Source of the DNA: CAZJDM01 sp964544765
Lineage (GTDB): Bacteria; Bdellovibrionota_B; Oligoflexia; CAYFLR01
NCBI GenBank assembly: GCA_964544765.1
Contig: CAZJDM010000123.1
Location: 1 to 14,246 of the forward strand
DNA: 14,246 nt
Reading direction: 5' to 3'
Shown: positions 8,725 through 14,246 of the stretch, piece after piece
How positions within the stretch are numbered: position 1 is the stretch's first letter
Layout of the letters: each line of letters opens with the position of its first letter
Program-made: the position numbers and the translations under genes
Notes under the pieces: generated by a model
What the model saw: the letters and a program-made list of their open reading frames with translations, nothing else
What the model was told of the DNA's origin: nothing
Database searches by the model: none

Positions 8725-9737
8725 TACCTATCCCCCATCTGGTCGTTCTTTACTTTTTCACGTCTAATAAATTTGGCTAATGCTAACTCGATATCCTCTT
8801 GGTTCAAGTTTCTTCTAGAACTGAGAATAGAAGTTTTCATAGCTTCTTCCGCAATCATTCTTATATCAGCAGGGGATAAATTATCAGCCATATCCGCAAT
8901 CTTTGAAAAATCAATATTGGATTCTTTTTTCATAGACTTTAGATATACCTTAAATATTTCTTCTCTGGTTTTTTTATCTGGAAGTTCGTAGTAAATAATA
9001 TCATCAAAGCGTCGCCATATTGCTGGATCTAAAATGTTTTGATGGTTTGTGGCCGCCAGTATTATGCTATCGCCTTTCACATTATCAAGCATTTGAAGGA
9101 AATTATTGACGACCCTTTTTATTTCACCGTGTTCATGATCATCGTTCCTATTTTTACCAATAACGTCAAACTCATCAAATAAAATAATCCAAGTTCCGTT
9201 TTCAATATAGTCAAATACTTTTCTTAAGTTTGAAGCTGTTTCACCCAGATATGATGAGATGATGGCATCAAACCGAATATAAACTAATGGAATATTCAGT
9301 ACTGAACTCAATATTTGAGCAGAAAATGTTTTGCCGGTCCCTGGTTTACCACAAAGCAATACCTTTTTCTTATATTTTAAATTATAGGTTTCAAGGATGT
9401 CGCTGTCTTTGAATTCCTTGATAATTCTTTCAAGCTGACCCTTAGTCTCTTGAGATAAAATAATATCCTCAAAGTATTTGTCAAAATGCTGTATCTCAAG
9501 TAACGGAAAGCCTTTTTCGGTATCTCTTGGTATTGGAATAGATCCTTTAAAACGTTTTTCAGAATTGGGAATTGTATTGCCATTAGCAAAAAGTGCTTTT
9601 TCAAGCTCTTTTGCTACAATGGTATGTTTTTTACGTTTTTCTCGTTCAATATACTCTTTGGCGATTTTCAAAAAAGCTTCATCATCTTTTCGATTAAGAG
9701 ATAAAATAAGCTGTTTAATTAATTCTGAGGATGTCAT
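8724..9737 (-). CDS. ietA: AAA+ ATPase, IetA-like partner of the S8 protease
   Basis: The 337-residue protein is a single-domain AAA+ ATPase with a helical N-terminal part (1-75). Motifs in order: Walker A GKPGTGKT (130-137), Walker B IILFDEFD (184-191), sensor 1 AATN (228-231), arginine fingers in WRRFD (241-245), and sensor 2 in SPADIRMI (288-295). All are intact. Its sequence style is like proteasome-ATPase/FtsH-type unfoldases. Standing directly ahead of a subtilase, it fits IetA of the two-gene IetAS anti-phage system, where the ATPase is thought to work with the protease. A strong AGGGAGG ribosome site sits just upstream of the ATG, and the gene begins 14 nt after the preceding one. With the protease broken, this ATPase either is functionless, has another partner, or is decaying more slowly. 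The AAA+ call is sure; the IetA name is moderately sure. Confidence 0.85.
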   Translation of the reverse strand: MTSSELIKQLILSLNRKDDEAFLKIAKEYIEREKRKKHTIVAKELEKALFANGNTIPNSEKRFKGSIPIPRDTEKGFPLLEIQHFDKYFEDIILSQETKGQLERIIKEFKDSDILETYNLKYKKKVLLCGKPGTGKTFSAQILSSVLNIPLVYIRFDAIISSYLGETASNLRKVFDYIENGTWIILFDEFDVIGKNRNDDHEHGEIKRVVNNFLQMLDNVKGDSIILAATNHQNILDPAIWRRFDDIIYYELPDKKTREEIFKVYLKSMKKESNIDFSKIADMADNLSPADIRMIAEEAMKTSILSSRRNLNQEDIELALAKFIRREKVKNDQMGDR

Positions 9738-9751
9738 AGTTTTGTCCTCCC

Positions 9752-10162
9752 TTATTCCTGCAAGGATTCACCTGCTGTAAAAGCTTTTTGCTCTGTCTCA
9801 TAGGCTTGATAGTCTACATTATATAATATCTCGCTAGCAGAATAGGAGTATTCTCCCATTTCAAACTCGCCAAGTTGATTACCAATGTTATAGAGGCTAC
9901 CAGATATTTGAACAACAAGACTGTCGCCAGCATAACCAATGGCAATAAAAACTTTCTTCAATACAGCATTAATTGAGATTGATGGATCTATTGCAAGGCC
10001 ACTAAGCTTAAGGATCCCCTTTACGATAGGCTCTAACAACCCTTTAGCATTTTCAAGTGCATGACTAAAATCTGAGTTGATATGAGCTTCAATTCTTTCT
10101 GTGTATATACTCAGATTTCCCCATCGCCCATATTGTTCAATTACCTTGTTAAGTTTCTCCAT
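9752..10162 (-). CDS. Type I RM-associated small protein, possibly Abi_C-like (uncertain)
   Basis: This 136-residue cytosolic protein lies 8 nt after hsdS and 14 nt before the ATPase gene, with an AAGG ribosome site six bases before its ATG. The segment from HINSDFSHALENAKGLLEPI (27-46) through SINAVLKKVFIAIGYAGDSL to ISGSLYNIGNQLGE resembles the helical abortive-infection C-terminal (Abi_C) type proteins often found in type I restriction loci. Such relatives usually continue with an R-N...S-H-G motif of HEPN character. Here the sequence runs instead into FEMGEYSYSASEILYNVDYQ and ends, so the motif is missing. No other frame supplies it. It may be a diverged or truncated accessory factor, or an unrelated protein. 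Function is unknown; the similarity is from memory of family patterns, not a search. Confidence 0.6.
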   Translation of the reverse strand: MEKLNKVIEQYGRWGNLSIYTERIEAHINSDFSHALENAKGLLEPIVKGILKLSGLAIDPSISINAVLKKVFIAIGYAGDSLVVQISGSLYNIGNQLGEFEMGEYSYSASEILYNVDYQAYETEQKAFTAGESLQE

Positions 10163-10170
10163 TAATAACC

Positions 10171-11295
10171 TTATTCATTAAAAGCGACTCTGACTTCTCC
10201 ACTCATCAATTTAGGGAGTAGAGTGTTGCGTAATTTTTCGAGTGTTTGGATTTGATTAATATTTAATCTTATTTTTTTATAAAAATCTGAACATATAACG
10301 TTAAATTCTTGAATTTTATTGAAAGGGACAGTTTTTATTTCTGTTGACAGAGCAATATTTCTGTTGAGTCCAGGAACTGCCGAATCTGAATTCATCTCTG
10401 CAAAGTCGATTGATTTTAATAAGAAATATTCATAGAACAAACCCTCTGATCGTACTTTTGAAGAAATAAAATATGTGGTGTCTATTGGATAAAAATTTTC
10501 ATAAATATAAATGACCCTACCTAGCGTTCCTTTTCTACCAATAACAACTCCCGGACCTTCAACATAGTATTCTGAATGATAACCTACTATACCACTTGAA
10601 CCTATTACAGGAAAACCAACACCAGTTCTTAGCTCTTGCTTAAGTCCTTTTCCGTATTGCAGATCGAGAATATCGCCGAGTTTACCTCCCTCCCAATCAT
10701 CCTTAGCCTCTTCAATAAACCACTGTCTAAATAAAGTCTCAGCCATGGATTCAAGTGTTTTATTTTGCCGATGAAGCAGATCAATTTTATCATCAAGGCT
10801 AGAGAGGACAGAGGCGATGGCTTTTTGTTCGGGGATGGATGGGTAGGCAATAGGTATTCCTTCCAAAATTTCTGTATTTATGGAAGGCATTGTAGCACCT
10901 ACTGCAATATTCAACAGGTATTCCCTAAATCGTTTTTGCTGGAAAAAATAACTTAAATACCTTGCTATTATCTGGCTATGTGGTCTGACTCTTAGCATTC
11001 TAGAAGAGAACATCCAACCATCTTGATGCGGTTTTACATAGGCGCTTAAATCTACTGACCCCACGCGAGTAAAAACGATATCTCCATGCTTTAGTAGATA
11101 TTTTGATAGTCTACTTCTGTCTTCCTCTGTAACACTTGGATAATCAAAATCAATTATCCTAAAATTATTAATATGTTCAACAGTGACAACTGGGGTGCCA
11201 CCAGTTATATACTGTTCATTTTTTAGCTGACTTCCAAAAGGTCCTGTTTGAACCTCTGCAACTTCAGCCAATTTACATTCACTTAGTCTGCTCAT
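10171..11295 (-). CDS. hsdS: Type I restriction-modification specificity (S) subunit
   Basis: HsdS reads the bipartite DNA target for both methylation and restriction. The 374-residue protein has the normal two-half layout. The first target-recognition domain is about 8-150, including AEVQTGPFGSQL near its start and ATMPSINTEIL near its end. The central conserved helix (IPEQKAIASVLSSLDDKIDLL, about 154-174) leads into the TLFRQWF segment. The second recognition domain is about 202-345, with YGKGLKQELR and VVIGRKGTLG. A distal conserved helix contains TLEKLRNTLLPKLMSGEV (351-368). Both conserved spacers are present, so it should be functional. The ATG lies inside the end of hsdM (17-nt overlap, different frame), consistent with translational coupling to keep M and S in balance. 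The target sequence cannot be deduced from the protein alone. Confidence 0.93.
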   Translation of the reverse strand: MSRLSECKLAEVAEVQTGPFGSQLKNEQYITGGTPVVTVEHINNFRIIDFDYPSVTEEDRSRLSKYLLKHGDIVFTRVGSVDLSAYVKPHQDGWMFSSRMLRVRPHSQIIARYLSYFFQQKRFREYLLNIAVGATMPSINTEILEGIPIAYPSIPEQKAIASVLSSLDDKIDLLHRQNKTLESMAETLFRQWFIEEAKDDWEGGKLGDILDLQYGKGLKQELRTGVGFPVIGSSGIVGYHSEYYVEGPGVVIGRKGTLGRVIYIYENFYPIDTTYFISSKVRSEGLFYEYFLLKSIDFAEMNSDSAVPGLNRNIALSTEIKTVPFNKIQEFNVICSDFYKKIRLNINQIQTLEKLRNTLLPKLMSGEVRVAFNE

Positions 11296-12829
11296 TAAAA
11301 ATTATTCTCCCCAGATTTTTTTTTATAATTGAGTTTAAACGTTCTTCTTCTAATAATTGATTGTTCAATTCATTTCTTAAGGATTCGTACCTCTCATTAA
11401 AATCGAAATCATCCTCTTCATCTGGCAAGCCAACATATCGCCCCGGTGTAAGGACACAATCAAGACTTTCTACTTTTTCTACCCTCACCGAATTACAGAA
11501 GCCTTTTACGTCTTCATATTCGCCTTCAGGGTTTCGCCAATTATGGTAGGTTTCAGAAATATAAGTGATATCTTTTTCAGTTAATATTTTTGTCCGGCGG
11601 TTTATTAATTCACCCAGGTTTCTGGCATCTATAAACAATATTTCATTAACCCGGTTTCTGAATCGGCCATTGGCCTTATTGCGACTTAAAAACCAAAGAC
11701 AGGCTGGGATTTGAGTATTTAAAAAAAGTTTGGGGGGCAGATTCACTACACAGTCAATTAATCTAGCTTCAATAAGAGCTTTCCGGATATCACCTTCACC
11801 AGAAGTTTTAGTAGTAAGTGACCCCTTCGCCAGTACAAAACCTGCTTGGCCGTTTGGATTTAAGTGATAAAGAAAGTGCTGTATCCAAGCGTAATTGGCA
11901 TTGCCCGCTGGAGGAACCCCATATTTCCACCTTCCATCTTTACGGAGCAAATCCCCACTCCAATCACTATCATTGAAAGGCGGATTGGCTATCACATAGT
12001 CTGCTTTTAAATCTTTATGGGCATCATTTAAAAACGAACCCTCATTATTCCACTTAACTTGAGAGCTATCTATTCCCCTGATTGCCAAGTTCATCTTAGC
12101 TAAACGCCAAGTAGTTTGGTTACTTTCTTGACCGTAAATGGATATATCATTTACACGTCCTTGATGATCAGCCACGAATTGCTCAGACTGAACAAACATA
12201 CCCCCAGAACCACAACAGGGGTCAAACACACGACCCTTATAAGGTTCAAGCATTTTTACTAGTAACTCAACAACACTTCTGGGTGTATAGAACTGCCCGC
12301 CTTTTTTACCTTCCGAAAGGGCAAACTCGCCCAAAAAGTATTCAAAGACATGACCTAATACATCGGCACTTCTTGCTTTAGCATCACCTAATGCAATGTT
12401 ACCGATTAGATTGATCAGGCCACCTAAATTGGTTGGGTCAAGGTTTTGGCGAGCATATACTTTGGGAAGCACATCTTTTAGGGATGGGTTGTCTTTTTCA
12501 ATAGCGTCCATGGCTTCATCAAGACGCTTGCCAATTTCTGGTTGAGTGGCTTGGGACTGCAAAAATGACCATCTTGCTTTTTCAGGAACAAAAAAGACAT
12601 TCTCCGCTTTGTATTCATCTTTATCTTCTGGATCGGCTCCAGCATAATCACCATCACCAGATTTCAGTCTTTCATACAATGCCTCAAAAGCATCAGAAAT
12701 ATACCTTAAAAAGATTAGACCCAATACCACATGCTTATATTCTGCAGCGTCAATATTTTTTCTTAACTTATCTGCTGAAAGCCAAAGGGTCTTTTCTATT
12801 GTATTATTCTCATCATTTTTCTTAGCCAT
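11279..12829 (-). CDS. hsdM: Type I restriction-modification DNA methyltransferase (M) subunit
   Basis: The 516-residue protein is a normal-length HsdM that, with HsdS, methylates adenine (N6) in the target and protects host DNA. An N-terminal helical domain (about 10-170, with the LGLIFLRYISDAFE stretch) is followed by GGQFYTPRSVVELLVKML (177-194). Motif I for S-adenosylmethionine binding is FDPCCGSGGMF (202-212), and catalytic motif IV is NPPF (282-285), the form expected for an N6-adenine methylase. The start codon has GGAG seven bases upstream. It is the first restriction gene of the operon, and the 168-bp gap ahead of it holds two inverted repeats, so methylase expression probably decides that of the downstream genes. 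No damage is visible. Confidence 0.95.
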   Translation of the reverse strand: MAKKNDENNTIEKTLWLSADKLRKNIDAAEYKHVVLGLIFLRYISDAFEALYERLKSGDGDYAGADPEDKDEYKAENVFFVPEKARWSFLQSQATQPEIGKRLDEAMDAIEKDNPSLKDVLPKVYARQNLDPTNLGGLINLIGNIALGDAKARSADVLGHVFEYFLGEFALSEGKKGGQFYTPRSVVELLVKMLEPYKGRVFDPCCGSGGMFVQSEQFVADHQGRVNDISIYGQESNQTTWRLAKMNLAIRGIDSSQVKWNNEGSFLNDAHKDLKADYVIANPPFNDSDWSGDLLRKDGRWKYGVPPAGNANYAWIQHFLYHLNPNGQAGFVLAKGSLTTKTSGEGDIRKALIEARLIDCVVNLPPKLFLNTQIPACLWFLSRNKANGRFRNRVNEILFIDARNLGELINRRTKILTEKDITYISETYHNWRNPEGEYEDVKGFCNSVRVEKVESLDCVLTPGRYVGLPDEEDDFDFNERYESLRNELNNQLLEEERLNSIIKKNLGRIIFNEQTK

Positions 12830-12883
12830 TTATATCTCCAATTAACCATATAATCCTATAAAGAAGAGTGAAATCCTCTGAAA

Positions 12884-12910
12884 GATTTGATTGTCAATCT
12901 AAATCAAATC
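12884..12910 (-). promoter_or_regulatory. Inverted repeat enclosing a TTGACA -35-like hexamer ahead of hsdM
   Basis: Perfect 9-bp arms GATTTGATT (12884-12892) and AATCAAATC (12902-12910) flank a 9-nt centre. On the minus strand a consensus TTGACA lies at 12892-12897, inside the repeat and pointing at hsdM. No convincing -10 stands 16-18 nt beyond it, so the promoter itself is uncertain. The geometry suits an operator that hides a -35 element about 55 nt before the hsdM start. Confidence 0.5.
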
Positions 12911-12945
12911 AGTAAAATATAGAAAGTCCATTTTCCTATATAATC

Positions 12946-12963
12946 TTTCTAACATATTAGAAA
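12946..12963. repeat. Inverted repeat TTTCTAA-CATA-TTAGAAA
   Basis: Seven-base perfect arms with a 4-nt centre lie in the gap between the small upstream gene and hsdM, 34 nt after that gene's stop. No T tract follows on the minus strand, so an operator is likelier than a terminator. Together with the repeat at 12884-12910 it makes this gap look strongly regulated. Confidence 0.4.
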
Positions 12964-12997
12964 TAAGGAAAAAACATATTATATTTGCATTGCCCAA

Positions 12998-13225
12998 TTA
13001 CGACCTCTTTCCTTTTTCAGCCATCAGATTTTTCAAGCCAATATCCATTGCCATCAAAATGATTTCTTTTTTGGTATAAACTCGTTCATTCTTTTTTAGA
13101 TCAGCATTATAGAATTTAACCGCTTCATTAATGGACCTATCCAAAGCTGCCTTTTCCTCTTCATTTTTAAGACGGAAAGCAAACTGTGGATAATCTGACG
13201 GTCTTTTAAGTCTTTTTCTGCCCAT
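12998..13225 (-). CDS. Small basic protein, possible ribbon-helix-helix regulator of the restriction operon
   Basis: The 75-residue product is rich in Lys/Arg, beginning MGRKRLKRP and ending KGKRS. A short strand-like stretch QFAFRLK (14-20) is followed by a charged helix (about 20-40) and a second helix YTKKEIILMAMDIGLKNLM (50-68). Strand-helix-helix order with the YTKKEIILMAMDIGL helix is like small ribbon-helix-helix DNA-binding proteins, but I do not recognise a named family. It precedes hsdM by 168 bp on the same strand, has GAGAG as a ribosome site, and has its own predicted promoter. The inverted repeats just downstream could be its sites; timing control of restriction by a small regulator is a known strategy, and that role here is inference. 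It could equally be an antitoxin-like or accessory protein. Confidence 0.65.
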   Translation of the reverse strand: MGRKRLKRPSDYPQFAFRLKNEEEKAALDRSINEAVKFYNADLKKNERVYTKKEIILMAMDIGLKNLMAEKGKRS

Positions 13226-13250
13226 TTTTTTAAACTCTCACATTATTATA

Positions 13251-13279
13251 ATATTATCAAGCAATATATTATATAACAA
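13251..13279 (-). promoter_or_regulatory. Predicted promoter of the small upstream gene
   Basis: On the minus strand TTGTTA (13274-13279) and TAATAT (13251-13256) are spaced by 17 nt, each matching the sigma-70 consensus at four of six positions. The -10 box lies about 25 nt before the ATG, leaving a short leader. The region is very AT-rich, so chance matches are possible. Confidence 0.4.
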
Positions 13280-13549
13280 AATATTGATGGATAAAGATGA
13301 AGATCTTGTCAGAACCGACCATATAAACCTTGCTGCCGACAGTGGAGGACATTGCCATCGTTGGGGCTGTATCTTCCCAAAAAGTTACAAATTCAAAAAT
13401 AAACTGGAATTATTCCAATTTAACTGGAATCAATTTCTGTTTTTGAAATTAAACACAAAATACTAATTTTTTAAGTAAATTCATTATTCTAAGGACTAAA
13501 CTGAATTGTTCTTTTTAGATAATTACAAGTGTAATTGTTGTAGAAAAAG
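13280..13549. other. Intergenic gap with an unexplained GC-richer patch; no gene supported
   Basis: Between the restriction operon and the tRNA gene I see no convincing gene. From about 13302 to 13380 the composition rises above its AT-rich surroundings and both strands stay open (60 codons on plus, 13284-13466; about 43 on minus), but neither translation resembles a protein I know and no ribosome site stands out. It may be the remnant of a lost gene or mobile element. A short palindrome, AATTAC-AAGT-GTAATT, lies at 13521-13536 close to the tRNA 3' end. Confidence 0.4.
13402..13430. repeat. Three TGGAAT half-sites (direct and inverted)
   Basis: AACTGGAAT occurs at 13402-13410 and again at 13422-13430, 20 bp apart (about two helical turns), with the inverted half-site ATTCCA at 13412-13417 between them. 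Such spacing is like a regulator-binding cluster, though no promoter or target gene is obvious here. Confidence 0.3.
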
Positions 13550-13626
13550 TGGCGCACCCTACACGATTCGAACGTGTGACCGCCTGATTCGTAGTCAGGT
13601 ACTCTATCCAGCTGAGCTAAGGGTGC
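13550..13626 (-). tRNA. tRNA-Arg, anticodon ACG
   Basis: A complete 77-nt cloverleaf reads on the minus strand. The acceptor arms GCACCCT and AGGGTGC pair fully, followed by discriminator G and an encoded CCA (plus-strand tgg, 13550-13552). The D arm has GCTCAGCTGGATAGAG, the anticodon stem CCTGA/TCAGG carries loop CTACGAA with anticodon ACG at 13590-13592, and the T arm is ACACG-TTCGAAT-CGTGT. ACG (with A34 edited to inosine) decodes CGU, CGC and CGA. The 3' end faces the restriction locus. TTTTTC begins 1 nt after the CCA and may help termination. Confidence 0.97.
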
Positions 13627-13930
13627 GCTGTCAGGTATTATTACTAATCCCTTGAAAATATTTTGTTTTTAAAATTATATCCTTCTGTATCTAACCTATG
13701 AACTTTTATATATCCTTATATCTGCATCAAAATATGCGCTGCATCCAGCACTATGTCTTCTTACCTATCTCAATTTATTTAATATATCAATTATCAACTC
13801 ACATAATCATCCCAAATTATTAATATCACTATCATCCTTTTTAGAAGCATGCGATTCAGGTGGAGGAGTGCGTCTAAGACGCAATTCTTTGCCCAATAAT
13901 TAGTACATTCATATATATTTAGCTCAAACC
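13627..13930. other. AT-rich intergenic gap between tRNA-Arg and the jetA leader
   Basis: No gene is supported here. A short hairpin TGCGTC-TAA-GACGCA lies at 13869-13883. On the minus strand 13807-13899 is open for about 30 codons with a Pro/Ser/Asp-rich translation containing RRTPPPESHASKKDD, but it has no ATG start or ribosome site; it may be a decayed gene end. The tRNA promoter should lie just above 13626, yet I could not find a well-spaced -35/-10 pair. Confidence 0.35.
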
Positions 13931-13961
13931 AAAAAAGTGTAACCTATGTTTCAGGTTGCAC
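13931..13961 (-). terminator. Rho-independent terminator (minus strand)
   Basis: Read on the minus strand, GTGCAACCT (13961-13953) pairs with AGGTTACAC (13945-13937) over nine positions with one G-U pair and a 7-nt loop, followed directly by TTTTTT (13936-13931). No minus-strand protein gene ends here, so it needs another transcript to terminate. An extended -10-like TGCTATAAT (TATAAT at 13962-13967) with TTTAGA 17 nt before it sits immediately upstream, so an operator role is also possible. Confidence 0.6.
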
Positions 13962-14015
13962 ATTATAGCAATAGATTATGTACTTCTAAAATCACCATAA
14001 AAAGAAAGATTTTAG
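13931..14015 (-). ncRNA. Candidate small RNA, opposite strand in the jetA leader
   Basis: On the minus strand TTGCAA (14045-14050) and TAATAT (14022-14027), 17 nt apart, predict a start near 14015. The transcript would open with a hairpin TCTAAAATC/GATTTTAGA (9 bp, 14-nt loop, 13985-14016) and close with a textbook intrinsic terminator ending near 13931, giving roughly 85 nt. No open reading frame of note lies within. The leader of the divergent Wadjet-like gene starts just upstream, so a regulatory role is possible. An alternative reading is two operator-like palindromes. Confidence 0.4.
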
Positions 14016-14074
14016 AGTTTAATATTATTATTTCGCTATACAAATTGCAACTTAATATATTACAAAGATTGAAT

Positions 14075-14246
14075 ATGGAATCGATCCTTTCTTTTGATAC
14101 TTTAATGAGCATGCGTAAATACAACACAGCTTGGCGGGTGTTAAGGGCAGATAGTGCCCCGTTTATTATTAGTTTTTTTTATAAAACCTTCATCACTAAA
14201 AACCGAAGAGCCATTAAATACAGTGACCTTTTGTCTGAATTAGATG
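14075..14246 (+). CDS. jetA: DUF3375 family protein, JetA subunit of a Wadjet system (3' end outside window)
   Basis: The frame is open from the ATG at 14075 to the window end (57 codons). The N-terminus, with NTAWRVLRADSAPFIISFFY at residues 17-36, matches the signature start of DUF3375 proteins: an aromatic W-x-L-L-R-A-D-x-A-P block followed by a hydrophobic helix. DUF3375 is the MukF-like kleisin JetA of type I Wadjet (JetABCD), an SMC-type complex that recognises and cleaves small circular plasmids; related MksF proteins share the fold. jetB (DUF4194), jetC (SMC ATPase) and jetD (nuclease) would be expected immediately to the right. The ribosome site is weak (AAAG), and internal ATG codons 11 and 13 are possible starts. 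Identification rests on only 57 residues. Confidence 0.78.
   Translation, partial: MESILSFDTLMSMRKYNTAWRVLRADSAPFIISFFYKTFITKNRRAIKYSDLLSELD

Noticed and set aside
8707..9780. Plus-strand open frames of about 94 and 100 codons over the ATPase gene
   Set aside because: They are antisense to the AAA+ ATPase, whose full motif set shows which strand is coding.
13284..13466. A 60-codon plus-strand open frame
   Set aside because: No ribosome site, no recognisable domain, and the second half is low-complexity AT-rich translation; described as an unexplained patch instead.
13521..13536. Palindrome AATTAC-AAGT-GTAATT as a tRNA terminator
   Set aside because: The stem is AT-only and short, and no T tract follows it on the minus strand.
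13807..13899. A 30-codon minus-strand open stretch rich in Pro/Ser/Asp
   Set aside because: No ATG start, no ribosome site and too short to judge; at most a decayed gene end.
1..14246. CRISPR array, insertion sequence or integrase
   Set aside because: No regularly spaced repeats, transposase-like protein or recombinase signature was seen on either strand.

Overview
The window looks like a moderately AT-rich gammaproteobacterial chromosome. The tRNA-Arg(ACG), the gene styles and the base composition would fit a Legionella-like organism, but nothing here proves the genus. A metabolic flank on the left runs into a defence-rich segment that continues past the right edge.

Positions 1-4049 are metabolic. 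The 3' part of a glutamine-synthetase-family gene is followed 12 nt later by an iron-dependent alcohol dehydrogenase (both +). These converge on a two-gene minus-strand unit: a phosphotriesterase-family metallohydrolase, then a membrane-anchored glycerophosphodiester phosphodiesterase. A promoter with an overlapping inverted repeat lies ahead of the phosphotriesterase gene.

Positions 4318-13225 form a compact minus-strand defence locus. In transcription order it holds a small possible DNA-binding protein, a regulatory gap with two inverted repeats, hsdM, hsdS, a 136-residue protein recalling proteins found in type I restriction loci, an AAA+ ATPase, a broken subtilisin-like protease gene, and hsdR. 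The ATPase/protease pair has the architecture of the IetAS defence pair and is nested between hsdS and hsdR. The protease gene is disabled: an in-frame TAA follows the catalytic Asp box, the His box survives in the same frame just beyond it, and the Ser-containing remainder is absent. The restriction-modification genes (R, M, S) look intact, so the host probably keeps a working type I system while the embedded protease system is decaying.

Positions 13550-13626 encode tRNA-Arg(ACG), with its 3' end facing the restriction locus. The window ends inside a plus-strand gene whose N-terminus matches DUF3375, the JetA (MukF-like kleisin) subunit of type I Wadjet anti-plasmid systems. A two-hairpin candidate small RNA with an intrinsic terminator lies between the tRNA and this gene, on the opposite strand to it. 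The tRNA is therefore flanked by two defence loci. I found no integrase, insertion sequence or CRISPR array.
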